64,000 nucleotides of DNA from Apostichopus japonicus (taxonomy: Eukaryota > Echinodermata > Holothuroidea > Aspidochirotida > Stichopodidae), in the NCBI RefSeq assembly GCF_037975245.1, contig NC_092571.1, positions 25,870,564 to 25,934,563 of the forward strand, given 5' to 3'. The notes under the pieces are model-generated. The model made no database searches and had not been told where the DNA came from. It worked only from the letters and a program-made list of their open reading frames with translations. Position numbers and translations under genes: made by a program. Below, in pieces: positions 12,001 to 25,448 of this stretch. Position 1 is the first letter of the stretch; the number at the start of each line of letters is the position of its first letter.

Positions 12001-15000
12001 TTTGGATTACCCAATCGGAATCTTACTATGGAACACAAACTTAACACCCATATGCATACACTGTACAGTACATAGAGAGCTCTAGTAAGCAATGTGCAAG
12101 TCTGTGGTACAGTGTATATGCCATTTTCTTTTCTTTCCTTCGATATGGGATGTACTCATAATAATCTCCCCCTTCTCGCCCCACCCCCTTCTACTGTACG
12201 TTTCGTCCTTTTAGTCTACACAAAAGGGCAAAGCGACACAGGCCACAGTAAAGTACTTTCAATTCCATCCAAGGCGTTCAACACACCTTCGTCATTTTGC
12301 CGACCTGATGCCTTGGAGTGTCATTTGGTGAAGCTTAGGCCCATTGTATATTCTACGCCACTACTGTTGCTTGCAGGAGAGGCAAAGAAAAAAAAATTCC
12401 CGACAAGGTCCACGGTACATTGATTGCATAAATTCATCGCATGTAGTGTGAACACAGATTTCTTTATCGTGTAATCGTATCGTGTGGTAACGTACAGAGT
12501 GTGAACAATGCTTAACAATGTCACTCGACCGGTGCCCTAATTTACGGTAAAAGGCATCAATTGTCTTAGTACTACAGTACTTAGCAAAGACATGATAATG
12601 TGAATCCAACTCAAAAAGTTACATTTTACTGTAGCTTGGGGAAAACATGTACCTGTACCTATTTAAGAAAATCTAGAATGTTAAATGACATCTTAAAAGA
12701 AGCACATTGTATGTCAATTTTGCAGGATAACTGGATAATCTTTTATAGATGTATGCTTAGCCCTAAGTTGCAGTAGGAAGGAACTGTACTGAATTTTACT
12801 TTATATATCTGCAGCTCTATAATAATTATGTTAAGTTTTGGATAATGGGAGCCTACAGCTACTGTATCTTCAAGACTCCTGAACAGGTGTGCATTGTACA
12901 CAGCTAACCTTATCAATACATTTTCCATCAGATAGAAATTTAAAGCTTTAAGTAGACAGATGAGTCATTTTAAACATTACCTTCATCATTACGATGCTGA
13001 AACTGAGAGAATCCAAACATGTTTCAAGAGTCCTTCTAAATGTGATCACATTCCCTTTGTGTGAGGACTTACATTCATTCAGTCCATTATTAAATTATTA
13101 ATTTAACATCCAAAACAGAGCCATCCTCCAGATTATTGATAACCAAAAAAAAAGGTATTAAATCAGCTCTGAAATTCCCAGATCAGAATATTAAAGTGCT
13201 GCAAAAGGTGAACAATCCTGTTGTCGTCACATTGGCGTTACGCAGTCAGCTTTATACAGCGAGTCAGTGACTCGGTTTGATTTTGAAGCTTTCTTTTTTA
13301 TTACTGTGTCACATTTGCTTGTACACAATTGAGCTTCTGCAGGTGTCAGGCTCTGGCCTGCCGACGACAACGAATGTTTAATCCATCACAAGAGCTGCCG
13401 TTAATCAATTAATTAATGAGTACATAATTGCGATGAATCAATATACTGTACAGTTATAAATGGCTAGAAACAAAGCGATGGATGAAAACATTTCAAGTCA
13501 GTATTAAAATAAAATACATTCACGTCCTGATGCTTCAAGAACCTTTCTGGAACTGTTCCAAATGGGGCAGAGACAAGGTGTCACCGTGACGACCAGATGG
13601 CTGACGCCATACAGTCGAGCTCATTACACATACAATGCTCTATGCTGGCATCTTTTACCTACTGTAGTTTCACTTGTAGATTCACTTATGTTCGCTTTAA
13701 AGTAAAGCTTCTCTAAATATTGTGGCACAGTATTGTTATTACTTCACAAAATTGATGATGAGGTCATTAATCCTTTGGCTCTGGTCCTCTAATCCAAACT
13801 AGCTCTCATGAATGATTTTCCATCTTGTATAATTTTACCGTTTTTTACATCAGTGTAAGCTTTCGTATATACGTCACATTAATTCTGCAATTCAATGCCA
13901 ATTGACAGTGTCATGTATGTAATATTTTGTAAATAAGTGGACATACTGTACATATGTATTTAATCTAAGTAAGAGATCTACTGTAGTATGTGGCTGCAAT
14001 TAATAGCTGCTCTTCATACTATATCTGCGAGTTTATCAGTCATTTAACCCTAATCAGAAAAATGTTGTGTCCTAAAACATTTAATGTTATGCAGTACTGT
14101 ATTACTGCATGTAAGTCTGTAAATGTTTGATTTATTTCATCATTCAAGTTACCATTTTGCGTACAACAAGCAAATGAATGTTTTGGTGTTTCCAGTTCTG
14201 CACTTGAGAAATCATATTCGTACTTATTTCTTTTAATTATTATTTTCTTGTGGCAGGGGGTGGGGGAGGGGGTGTGTGTTTTTCAAGACAGAAAAAGTCT
14301 GATCAAGTTGGGCCTACTGTATTTATCATATTGTACTCAGAACTTATAGTTTGCAACTTTGGAGGTCTTCACAAGACTCATCACATTAATGTGGCACCTA
14401 TTTTTGTGTGGTAATTGGTTTGTATTTAAAGTTATAAGGATAAAGTATCTTATCATCCCACTTGAAAATTGCCAAAAAGGTATAAAACTTGCATTGACTT
14501 GGTCCGCATGGCAAACAAAACACATACTGTACCATTACTGAGCTACTGTACAGTAAGTACATAGATTTTCTGACAGTGCTCAGTCATGGTGTAAATGATG
14601 TAATTTATCCTTTTAGTTATCATTTTTTTTTTAATTTATCCTCTTACGTAAAGTACATCACCACTTGGCACAGCTCAGTGGCATGGTAAAGCAGCGTATG
14701 TACATTTAACGGCCAGAAACCGGCAATACTTGTCTGCATTGAAAGTGACCATCCATAAATGTTCTAGTTGTTGTTGGTAATAGTGTCAAATCACATGTGT
14801 AAAACAATACTGTCAAATTTGTATCATTCTTTTTCCTCCAGGATAATTTACTGTAAATATGTAGACTCTAAATACATTGTATGCAGTACTTATGCAATGT
14901 ATGAACAAGTGAAAATAAACAAAAATTTCCAACTGTTTTGAGAAAATTTGTTGGTTGTCAGTTTAACAATAATTGGGTTTTCTTTTATAGGTTTTTGAGC

Positions 15001-17849
15001 AGGTATTAATTTATCCAGTATGCACATTGGTATACATATAGCATACTGTCATGTGTATGAATTCATGAATTGACTGAACTGCTAATTCAAATAAAGAGAG
15101 TGCACATTACATAGCACGTTTTTTTGCTCACTAAACAAAGTCTTTTAGTATAATCCCCTAACAGGTTATATGGAATTGCTGTAGAATGGAAAATGTAAAC
15201 ACTACATTATTACCAAGCATAACTCTGGTACCATCCTTACTTATTATTTTTCATTACAATAATAGAGTACCTGGCTAATTTAATCGTTCAATCAATTATT
15301 GCATCATACATCATGATCATCATTGGGACTTCACCTCTTTATTTTTCAATAAATTGAAATTAAGAACCTAAGTACTGTAGATAGATCTGCAGATAATGTA
15401 ACTAAATTAAATTGAAATACCTTAAGAGGTAGGAAAATTCAGGCCAGAGAAATGAAGGAAGGTAAGTAGAGAATTCCTGGGTGCACTGGACCTCCCAGTG
15501 ACCCAACCCCCCTGGAGCTGCTGTGTAACACTGCTTTTATATTTTATATGTGCAGTAAATATAATGTAAAGAAAGGAATCCATTCTAACAGTTCAACCAA
15601 ACTTTAGGAAGAGGAAAAATATCTCAAAGGGTATTACAGTACATGCAATTACAGAAATATGCTTTTTATTCAAAACTTTGAGGAAAATAAAAACTTTCAG
15701 CAAGGGACAGAGTAAGACTGGAATTAGGACTCTCTCACCATGACATCAATCACCATGGGCATCTTACAGTATATTCCAGGTTCAAAAACCTACGTTCTTA
15801 GGTGACCCATCGATGCTACTGCATAGGAGCGACCATTTTTTTTTACCAGAAACACAATCATTCTATAAGTAGTCCTACAAATAGTCACCAAAAATAAAAA
15901 CCCCCGTTAAATGGTGACACTATTTACCAGACTAGAACTTATACAATTTGATTGAGGTTCTAGGAAACGTTCCTTTAAGTTGATACATACTGTACTGAAC
16001 AATAACTGGACATACAAAAAAAGATCAAATTCCATTATAGTGTACACATAAAGTGGGAAAGAAAGCCGAGTGCAGCACAAATTAAGCAAGCTGTTACAGT
16101 ATGTCTATATTAATATATACATAAATACATATACTGTAGACCTGCAGTGGTATTTCTGCAGGATACCAGAAAATAGGGCCAGTGTTTCAATTTAATTTAA
16201 AGATGAAACACGACATACTGTATCAGAAATGCTATAGTGTGTTATGACATGGAGGGGGAGGGTGTGGAGGGTGGGGAGGGGGGAGCTTGTTGGTAAGCAT
16301 GATCAAGTCATTTTGTCTATTGTCTGCAAACTTTCAGATTGCATCTTCAGTGCTCAATGAACACAGAGGATGTGGTTAAACTATACTATAGTTTGTAAGG
16401 TTTTCCTGTGTAAAGATATTTTAGAAATGTTTGTGTGCACATCTAGGCACATCTTATGTGTGCACATAATTGTTACAACATTAGGCCTTGTTTTCACAAG
16501 TTTCAACAACTAGAAGCTTTCACAGTACAAAGTTGCAGTTGAATTGTTTCTGAGACAATCACTAAAATACCAGTCATTGTTTGAGACCACCAATGTTATG
16601 AGTTTATGCAACATGAATGAAGCCAACATCTCTGACACTGAGAATGATGTTGTAGGTTTTTTTTTTTAATTTTAATTTTTTAATTACAATATATGGCAGA
16701 TTTCACAGTAAAGGGGTCCAATTATACTTTTCAAATATGAGTTGAGGTAATGCAACATATTCAATTTAAAAAAAATTGTGATACCAGAATTATGCAGTTA
16801 TATGATTGTAGAAATAAAAAAAATAATGATCTTTATGTGGTGTCTTTTTTATCTGTGTCCGAAGAAATTTTATTAAGTGGAACTACATATTGTGGACGGA
16901 ATAGGGTCCCACATGTTTATACACCTCAATTTCTTAAGGCCTCCCTTGTTAAATGACCCACCCCTTCAAATATTGTCCACCATTTTTTAAAACAGGATAG
17001 TGGAACAAAACAAAAAATAGGTAGTTTTGGTTCAACTCCCCATTCAATTTTCTCTAATCAGACATTGAAATTCTTTACCTTGAACTTCTAAAATTCTGTC
17101 CAATTTGTGATCAAATGTATATCTATCATTTCCTTCAAAACAAAGAAACAAATTCTCCCGTCAGTCAATGTGATTACAACATTGGTAATCGCCCGTCATC
17201 ATCTTGTCCAAAACATGGCAGTAATTGTAAAAATGTGTGAGTTATAAGCAATCTTTGATGTCGAACGTTATGTCTGTCCAAACTTCCATGTCACGTTCGC
17301 TCGATCACCAAAGAAACTTCATTGAAGGTGAACGAACTTATCGTCATCAATGTTCTGTTATCGCACGATTATTTAGTCTGTATGAAGTCAGTCTTCAATT
17401 GTGTTAGGCCAAACATTTTCGTAAGTACAAAACGTAACGAAAAAATCACATTTTGACAACTTCCGTCCAACTGCGTTACGTTCGATTTACCGTTACGTTC
17501 GCAGAATTTAACTTAGGAAAAGTATTAAAACTTTAAACTTAAAAGTTTTGTTGGACTGGTGGTATGAATAATTTGATTTATTTTGACCGTCTGTTACAAA
17601 GTAACGTTACTTCCATGTGTACATATAGCACTCTGTAAGGATAGGTCAAAACAATTATTTGACAAGGCGAACGTAACGCTCCTAAAATGCGAACATAACG
17701 CGGGACGGAAAACAATAACTTTAATGTGTGGGTATACCGGTTGCGCGAAATTTTGTAGTACTTATCCCTACACCTCTAGTCATTGATCGCAAATTTTGAT
17801 GCAAAAGTATTTTAGGCTCAGCCACCCACTAAACCTCTTCATATCACTA
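9100..17849. other. Long non-coding stretch upstream of the p53-family gene
   Basis: I see no supportable coding exon, RNA gene or intact transposon in this 8.7 kb. Open frames are short and of random composition. It is AT-rich, with many copies of the palindromic string TACTGTACAGTA or parts of it, and G-rich tracts at about 14257-14275 and 16252-16287. A GC-richer patch at about 13200-13620 contains the homeodomain-type string TTAATCAATTAATTAATGAG and could be a conserved regulatory element. That is only a guess. Confidence 0.5.
16252..16287 (+). other. G-quadruplex-capable G-rich tract
   Basis: Five runs of three or more G lie within about 36 bases, separated by loops of one to four bases, which fits the usual G-quadruplex pattern on the plus strand. 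Confidence 0.6.
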
Positions 17850-17857
17850 TTCTTTAG

Positions 17858-18487
17858 TAGTTTTTGCACGGGGTATCCGCGAAACTACCCGGTTCCTAAT
17901 TTATTACCCGAATCCTACGCAGTGTTTTTTTTTTTTTTTTTTTTTGCAAACCGATGGTTAGGCAAAATTCCCATTGACTTAGTGTGGTGTTAGGCTACAA
18001 TGTGGTCGAAGCTAACAGCAATAACGAAAGTATTCCATGGATACCTTATAACTGCGTCACAATTACAGCTAATAAACATGGTTATGCTAGATTACCCCCA
18101 TTGACTTAGTGTGGTGTTAGGCAACCCCTTGGTCGAAGATAACAGCAATAATGAAAGTATTCCACAGATATCTTATAACTGCGTCACAATTGCAGTATAG
18201 GCTAGAATTTTCCCCATTGACTTAGTGTGGTGTTAGGCTACCATGTGGATGATGTTGAAAGAATTCTCACAATTATTTTTTATACATTCGTTTATTTCGT
18301 ACATGGAATACTGACTAGGTATTTTACGAGGTGTTACTAATGGATTATAGACGGAACAACTAAAAAATATTATTTTCTTGAAAATCGCGATACACGAGGG
18401 TAAACAATTTTTCCGGGTACCTGGATACCCGACCGGTAACAACTCTCGGGTACCCGGTTCCCTAGTTTTGGACCCATGTAAACACTA
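17858..18487. mobile_element. Short hAT-like element with internal tandem repeat
   Basis: The 8-bp direct repeat ttctttag flanks the element at 17850-17857 and 18488-18495. The ends are related inverted sequences: TAGTTTTTGCACGGGG on the left and TAGTGTTTACATGGG on the reversed right, both followed by ACCCGGTTCC-type motifs. Inside, a unit of about 120 bp beginning CCCATTGACTTAGTGTGG occurs two and a half times (17965-18250). A T22 run sits near the left end. No coding capacity. Confidence 0.75.
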
Positions 18488-18495
18488 TTCTTTAG

Positions 18496-20788
18496 ACAAG
18501 TTCGGGGTCTGGGAGAGAGTGGGCCATGGCTATTATGTGGCTGCATAAACCTTTCCTGAAGCAGTTTAACTTACCTTACCTTGAATGTACATGTATACCT
18601 GTGACTACCTGTGATATATTAGCTGAATAAATAATTTTCTTATTTATTGTAAGTTTGTCCTTCATTGTCAATGGTTATGTTTGCAATGTGCATTTGACAT
18701 TTTTTTGTGTCCAGGGGTAACAACTGCAAAACACAGTTTCTAATAGCATGACATGGAATTTGGATGAATCCTTACTATGCCATAAAAGCATTCAAGTAAT
18801 CATTTAATGATATCAAATGATTAAACTATTGTCTTACTGATAGTGAATCTGTCCGTCCAAGGTTATGTTTGCAATGCATATGTTACTTTTGTCCGTCCAA
18901 GTGTTATGTTTGCAATAGTGACGTTTCACCTAATTTTTTTGTTGAATTAACATTGAATGTTTGATTTGCATTCAAATGTTTGATACTCCAGTTGTTATTA
19001 ATAAACTATGAAACACTCAAGTACCTGCCTTTTTTATATCTTATTCAAAAGAATTTTTCCATTTAAATTTTATGAGTTTTGTCCGTCCAAGTCCTTAAAA
19101 GTCTTCACGCTCCAGTAAATGGTAAACTTCAGCTGTACAGATGAATCTGATGGTTGATATCAGATCCATAGTACTAATAGTCTCCTCTAAAAACAAAACA
19201 ATTATAAAAAGTTCCTCCTCAAACATGAAAAAGAAGAAAGTATGATTAACATGCATTCATCATCTTCCATAGCAAAGTTTCCACTCATGTCATGTTTCAC
19301 TTTTATTTCGTAACAACCGTAGGTTATTTTATCTCTGCGTTTTCACAAATGATAATTGGGATGTCAAAGTTACAAATGGTAGGTCATTTGTTTTGAAACA
19401 AAGCATTTGAAAATTTGGGATCTGGAGGGACCTTTTGGACCCTGCAACTGTGAAATCTGCCATATGCTCTCCACATTGAGAGCGTCCATGAAAAATGTGC
19501 ATTCATACCACAGAAGTTTCATCATTTCAAACTGGCCTACACTGTGGCTGTCCTTTTGACTGTATGGTTCAGTTACAATTGTCTGTGCAACCATTTTGTT
19601 CATCATTCACACATCGCCAAAAGCATCAACTGAAACTAGAGTTTTTTAATCAACATTGCATAAAAGGTATTTCCAAACTGTAATGGGAAGGGATTAGAAG
19701 AGGTACTGTAGAGGGAGGCCCAACTTGCCTATTGTGGATGGAGAAAAGGGGAAATCTACTCAACGTACAGTTCATGGGGGAAAAAAATTGTAGGAAAACT
19801 GTTAATGGCAAATCATTGACAGGATTTAAGGAAAGTTGTGACCATGTCATAGGCCCACTGCGGGCAGTTGTCTCGTGCCGTCGAGATTTAAACGTAAAAT
19901 TTTTCCAAAACTTAGGGGCACATTGAACTGAATGATGATAGGTCAAAAAGTGCCATATTTTTCAGCTGACATTTTCTGTGTAGACACTTGGTTTCATGTT
20001 TCCATGGTTTTGCAATATTCATGGTACAGTATATGTATACGTGTATACGCATTTAACAGTTTCACACACATACAAAACTTTATGTAAGGGAGTGATACTG
20101 TACAGAAACGTGCTTTGAATGCTGTCCAGAAGTTACTGGCTATATCATTTTATCTTTTTTTACATCTTTTTTATGCACATTAGGCTGCAATATTTTCTGC
20201 CCAATTGTGTTGATTTTGGTATTTTCTCTTTGGCACAATCACTGTTTTCTACTAGTTATTTTGACAAACTTGACTACAGTATGAGTGAATTGCTAAACGT
20301 TGTAAATGATAAATCTGATGACTGTCTAAATCGCTACCCTGAAATATGGCAATGCTAGAGAAGTAAACATTCTATTGAAGAAAAAAAAATACCAGAAATA
20401 ATATTCTTAGCCCTGTACTTTGATGATAAAAAAAACAGTCGTGTAGGGATTAATTTCTACTTAGCATGGTATACCAAACTTAGTTTCAGAAAATCTGATG
20501 CTGAAAATGTAGTTATTCTAATACAAAACTAGCATAACCTTTGAGAAAGTGTAAAGTCACAGTTTACATTGCACTCTGTAGTAGCCTAAGCATTGTTGTA
20601 AATTCAAATCAGCCGACCATAATTTACAATTAAAAGAACTGACCATATATTGCAAAGTGGATTCGTTGGTCAAACACCCTCTAAATGATTGTAAATTAGG
20701 CCTGATTATTAAACAAAGCTAATGTTTCCCCAAACACACTCCAACTATGGTTAAGCTATCCATAGACTATGTACAGTGGGTTTGAACC
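18496..20788. other. Non-coding stretch with dispersed GTCCGTCCAAG motif
   Basis: No gene is supported. The string GTCCGTCCAAG followed by TTATGTTTGCAAT recurs imperfectly at about 18850, 18890 and 19080, perhaps the remains of an old tandem repeat. Short open frames near 19.4-19.9 kb lie on both strands and look accidental. Confidence 0.4.
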
Positions 20789-20921
20789 ATGCAACCCATG
20801 CCACAGACAGTGGAAATTTTACACAAAGAAGTTACTTCGTCTAAGAAAAAAGGCTCTTCTGAAAACGCAAAAAGTTCCAACGTGGAACCTCGTTCGATGG
20901 TCCAGGAGGTCAATGATGTGG
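20789..20921 (+). CDS. Possible first coding exon of an unidentified gene
   Basis: An ATG preceded by an in-frame TGA opens 44 codons that end at a plausible donor (GGTAAT), with the last codon split in phase 1. The peptide is polar and charged (for example EILHKEVTSSKKKGSS, then NVEPRSMVQEVNDV), with coding-like composition unlike the random frames around it. The local DNA is also less AT-rich. I do not recognise the family and found no downstream exon, so this could be a chance open frame or part of a dead gene. Confidence 0.35.
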
Positions 20922-22329
20922 GTAATCCCCTTTGGTAATTGTAGTTCATGTCAAATGTCACTTCCTGTAAGGTCAGGCGTCAATTATCAAAACAACTTCG
21001 AACTTTAGCCTAACTGTATTGTGTTAGGCTTACGTTAGGCCACAACCAAAACACGATTGGAGCCAAACAGAAAAGCTATTCTCTAACGTATTCCGTAGAT
21101 AAAACGATAACTTCTGATCATATTATGTCGTAAAATTATTTCTATATGTCTGATAGCTCAGAATATATCAAGCAATCACTACTGAAACGAAAATATGCAC
21201 TGGATACAACATGTTCAAATGTAGTTTCATGGCGCAGTGGTGAACGATCCACATTGCTGTACTAAATTAAAAACAAGCAACAGCTAAACAATCAACGTAT
21301 CATTGTCAAGATTCCGTTAAATTGTAAATCAAAAGAGCAATCTGCTTAGAGATTATGGCTAGTAATGCATTGTAACAAATAAATAGGCAACTTACCGGGC
21401 CTATCCCTCTACAATGAGGGTTAATTCCCTATTGTTGTTTTTGTTTCCGAATGGTTTCAGTCCGTCTGCTCATATACACGGTTGACGCGCCGAATGGCAC
21501 CTTACATGTACGGTCAATACACAGCGTTGTATACAAATTTGTATAATTTACTTTCGGCTGACATGTGCTACACTCGTGGCTTCTTCGGAATCATTCGCGT
21601 CGCAGCAGTACAGTGGATTAGCATACAAATAGTCTCTTACTACAGTTCAAAAATTAGTTATGCCACCTAAAAGATTGGTAGGAAACTTTCAAAGAACACC
21701 ACATGTATCTCTAAATACCTTAATACTCTTGTCTAAAGTATTACGTTTGATGATATGATATCTTGTGTTTTTTAACGCGAAGGTTAGTGACAACGACAGC
21801 ACCAAACGTTTAAGAGAAGGTTATTCTAGTCACCTCAAAATAGCGATGACGTAATGGATTGTATACCAACACGGCTTTGATCGACTTGCTCTCAGCAGGT
21901 GCTTCAAAGGAAGAGCTAAGCATCGTCCCTGGGAGGATGACTTGTTATTGGCTTTATCGTAGAGTGTGTCCGGTATTGTGACATAGTTGAACCTTAACGC
22001 ATTAGATTAACACACACCCTGTCTTTTGTTGAACATATTGCGTAATGACAACGCGTGGAAAAGGAAGTATTACAAAAATAGGGAATATTTTGGTCTGTTC
22101 ATTTCGCCAAGTCTCTATGAAAAGCATCTACACACTGCATTATTGGGCAAATGTACACATTAAACAGGAACTAATTGCTTAGGCGGCTCGCTGGTACAAG
22201 CACGCCTACTTGCCGGTATCAGATATTTGAAGTGTATGTCAGCAGTAGAAAATGCCTTTATTCCTGCATCTTCAACATGGGAAAGGCCTCAAAATTTGGC
22301 AAACGCGTACTGATTAATTGGGCATTATT
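20922..22329. other. Stretch without recognisable genes
   Basis: No exon is supported. A CRE-like GATGACGTAATG lies near 21845. Nothing else stands out. Confidence 0.4.
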
Positions 22330-22402
22330 TTTATTATTATTATTATTATTATTATAATTATAATTATAATTATTACTATATTATTATTATTATTATTATT
22401 AT
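22330..22402. repeat. (ATT)n microsatellite
   Basis: ATT repeats are interrupted by TAATTATAAT units in the middle. Confidence 0.9.
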
Positions 22403-22469
22403 TCATTGGATTTGTCGTCATCTTTACATAAACGGTAAACAATGTTCCACATCTTACTAAAAAATGTCC

Positions 22470-22697
22470 CAGTGCCGTAGCCAGAGAGGGTGAGGGGGTT
22501 GGGGGCATATTGGCAAGATTTAATGTTGAACTACACAAATTTGGATAAAAATAAGATGGAAATGATAGCATCATTTTGCATTTACAGCAACAAAATAATC
22601 TCAGCGTGCATTAAGGGGAAGCCTTTAGACCCCTCCCGACATATAACGCATGTAAACCTATTTCGCCCCCCCCCCCCACTCTCCCGGCTCCGCCGCA
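22470..22697. mobile_element. Probable degraded member of the CAGTGGCG hAT MITE family
   Basis: The left end reads CAGTGCCGTAGCCAGAGAGG. The right end, reversed, reads TTGCGGCGGAGCCGGGAG. Both are related to the termini of better copies in this window (22952, 25449, 45082, 52970). The interior has the same G-rich then C-rich edges. No matching 8-bp flanks were found. Confidence 0.5.
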
Positions 22698-22951
22698 AAG
22701 TAAAGGTTCCAAAATCATGAGCGCGGGTACAGCAAGTCCTTCAACAACGTAGATTCTTGGGACATTAACCCACAGGAAAAAATCAATGGAGACTCATTCT
22801 CATTCTCATTACAAAATTTCTTACAGAGAGGAGAAACACCCCTATCCTTAGTTCCCCCTTACGGGCGCCATTACATCCACCCCCCACACACACTGCACTA
22901 ATGGAAAACAAGTACAGGTGTTAATAAAACCTTTATCGCTGAATCTTAAAA

Positions 22952-23334
22952 CAGTGGCGTCGCCAGACAGTTTAATCTTGGGAGGCACAGGGGTTCACCG
23001 AACTTGACTAGGGGGCACAATGTTCATTTTTGAATGCCGTCCTGTGGGAAGGGCTCTAAAGGGAGGGGTTACCCCTCCACATTAATTAAGGGTCTTTAGA
23101 TGCAATCTGGTGCTATAGTTTGCAACTTGAAGTAACTTTATGTTTAAGAATTTTCGGGCTTAGTCTGTCCGATATTTATGTTTTTAATTGAGACAGATGA
23201 AGTTTTGGTTTGAGTATTTTTTTATTAATTGCACTACAAATCGCATCTGAGGGGGTACTTGGGGGCACGATTTTTTTGGGGGGGGAGGGTGGGCACGTGC
23301 ACCACCCCCAGGCAACCCCCTGGCGACGCCACTG
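22952..23334. mobile_element. hAT MITE (CAGTGGCG family), intact ends
   Basis: The inverted termini CAGTGGCGTCGCCAG are perfect and the flanking 8-bp repeat tcttaaaa (22944-22951 and 23335-23342) is exact. The interior has a TTTAGATGCAATCTGGTGC-type core shared with the copy at 52970, placing both in one subfamily. Non-coding. Confidence 0.88.
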
Positions 23335-23794
23335 TCTTAAAAAGGGGGACACAAATTTGGCTTAACCTTTTGACACCATGCACCGAAAGCTGGCTAAGGT
23401 TCCTGACGAAATCAGTATCAGTTTATTATGGCAATCTTTACAAGGAAGACACGAAAAAGACAGACCAGGAAATAAGTCAACCCAATGCGTTGTGAATATA
23501 TTGTAACGCGCCGTCCTCGGTGGTGAGCGCAAGGAAGAGTGGAGATATTCGGGGACACAGGAATGAGGCTGTCGACAGGAGATATTAAAGTTTACCCGTT
23601 TATTTACGATCTATATACATGTCAAGATGGTGCACAGTGGTCGTGCATTACAGAGGCAATTATTAAATACGAAACCAAGTTTTAACACATGCTCAGAAGT
23701 CGATGAAGTTAAATATAACACAGTACATTACTAATGGCGGGTCTCGACACGGAGGGCAGAACGATAGACTTCGGCGCTGAAGATTGGGCTATGG

Positions 23795-24235
23795 TGAACG
23801 GCGGCGCGGTCGGCGGATTGGTGATCGGCGGCGCAGTTGGCGGATTGGTGAACTGCGGCGCGGATTGGTGATCGGCGGCGCAGTCGGCGGATTGGTGATC
23901 GGCGGCGCAGTTGGCGGATTGGTGAACTGCGGCGCAGTCGGCGGAATGGTGATCAGCGGCGCAGTCGGCGGATAGGTGATCAGTGCCGCAGTCGGCGGAT
24001 TGGTGAACTAGGGCGCGGATTGGTGATCGGCGGCGCAGTCGGCGGATTGGTGATCGGCGGCGCAGTTGGCGGATTGGTGAACTGCGGCGCAGTCGGCGGA
24101 TTGGTGATCGGCGGCGCAGTTGGCGGATTGGCGAACTGCGGCGCAGTCGGCGGATTGGTGATCGGCGGATTGGTGAACTGCGGCGCGGATTGGTGATCGG
24201 CGGCGCAGTTGGCGGATTGGTGAACTGCGGCGCAG
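23795..24235. repeat. 27-bp GC-rich minisatellite
   Basis: About 16 units of a 27-bp sequence built from GGCGGCGCAGT, CGGCGGATTGGTGA and variants. Because 27 is a multiple of three, all frames stay open and long Arg/Ser/Pro-rich frames arise on the minus strand; I do not treat these as genes. It is strikingly GC-rich against the AT-rich surroundings. Confidence 0.9.
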
Positions 24236-24400
24236 TCGAACCGAAGTGTTGAACCTGGTCTTCTAGGTTATTTTTACTCGTCGTCCGATCCGACTTCCTG
24301 GGCTGTTCCACCACTGATTTTGCCAATAGATGACTCGTTCGTCTCCTAACTCATGGTCAGAATCGTTCTACCCCTCCTATTCCGAGCCGGGAACCGCCTC

Positions 24401-24486
24401 TGGTCCGAGCATGGAATCCACCCCCTGGTACGAGCATGGAATCCACCCCCTGGTACGAGCATGGAATCCACCTCACCAACCCCTGG
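24401..24486. repeat. 25-bp tandem repeat
   Basis: Three units of TGGTACGAGCATGGAATCCA plus CCCCC, and a partial fourth, inside the LTR-like element. Confidence 0.85.
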
Positions 24487-25448
24487 TCCGAGCCCGCAGT
24501 TGCTTTTAAACAGAAACTACTTCCTATACCTACAACGTGTGAACCTACACTTAAACCTATTAGAAACATAAACCACGCCCAGTCTACAACCATCAACCAA
24601 TAAAACACGATTAAATACGACATGCGTGCTGGTTAAGATTTACCCAGACCTAACATTTTGGCCCATGGAACGTAAACTAGACGTCCTACTCAGTGACCTC
24701 CAAAATCGGTCAACAAGAGAGAGTTCCCCCTTAACAGTTGTTCATAAATCAAGCAAGTGACACCCCCTCATAAGATTTTATCTAACAAACAATTCCCGTA
24801 AAGCGTCTATTAATGTAAAGAATCAACCCAAGTTAAAACATTTGATTGGAGAAAATACTTGTTAACGCTAACGACAAACAATGAGCTTTGACGTGTCGTT
24901 ACAATATGTATAGTGTGTCGTAGAAAGACATTTCAGAAAGTCTTCGTTTTCCTGGTCTTCGTTTTGAAGGTCTTCTTTTTTTGGAGATTTCCAAGTCTTC
25001 CTTCTTCGGGCTTCGTTTTGGAGGTCTTCCTTTTGGACCTATACCCTCAGTATTTTCCTGGCTTACTCTCTATAGGTCACTATCCAGATATAGCTGTGTC
25101 ATAATTGTATGCAATATCCCGGAGTTATCTAGGTTGACCATTGGACAAGAAGGCAGAGAAACAAATGTGAATCATCAGCAGGGCGTAGCATATAGTAGGG
25201 GAATCCCCCCCCCCCCTTACTGACAGACGGAATGTTACTTAAGTTCCTTAGTGTACGGTACATAACTAATAAGCAGTACGGTATATCCGGTTCAATTTAA
25301 AAAAGTCGCAAATTCTATCAAATGTTGTAAAATATGTAACACACTAAAGCTCCACACAATAAGTCTATGACGTAACAATGGCTTGTGGGACCGACCCGTA
25401 GCTAATCGACAATATATGCACGTATTAATGGTCAACATCGAATGAAAA

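Larger units (their letters stand above)
23502..24903 (-). mobile_element. LTR-like element, possibly a solo LTR
   Basis: The segment begins TGTAACG and ends CGTTACA, with imperfect agreement continuing to 14 bp, and has ATAT on both sides (23498-23501 and 24904-24907). A reversed AATAAA at 23599-23604 lies about 100 bp from the left end, as expected for a minus-strand LTR with its R/U5 there. It contains a GC-rich 27-bp minisatellite and a smaller 25-bp repeat. No pol genes are adjacent. A DNA transposon with 14-bp termini is the alternative. Confidence 0.5.

Noticed and set aside
19732-19946. Opposed open frames near 19.7-19.9 kb
   Set aside because: Short, overlapping on both strands, without domain, splice signals or codon evidence.
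23709-24326. A 205-codon Arg/Ser/Pro-rich frame
   Set aside because: It is produced by the 27-bp minisatellite, has no domain, and lies inside an LTR-like element.
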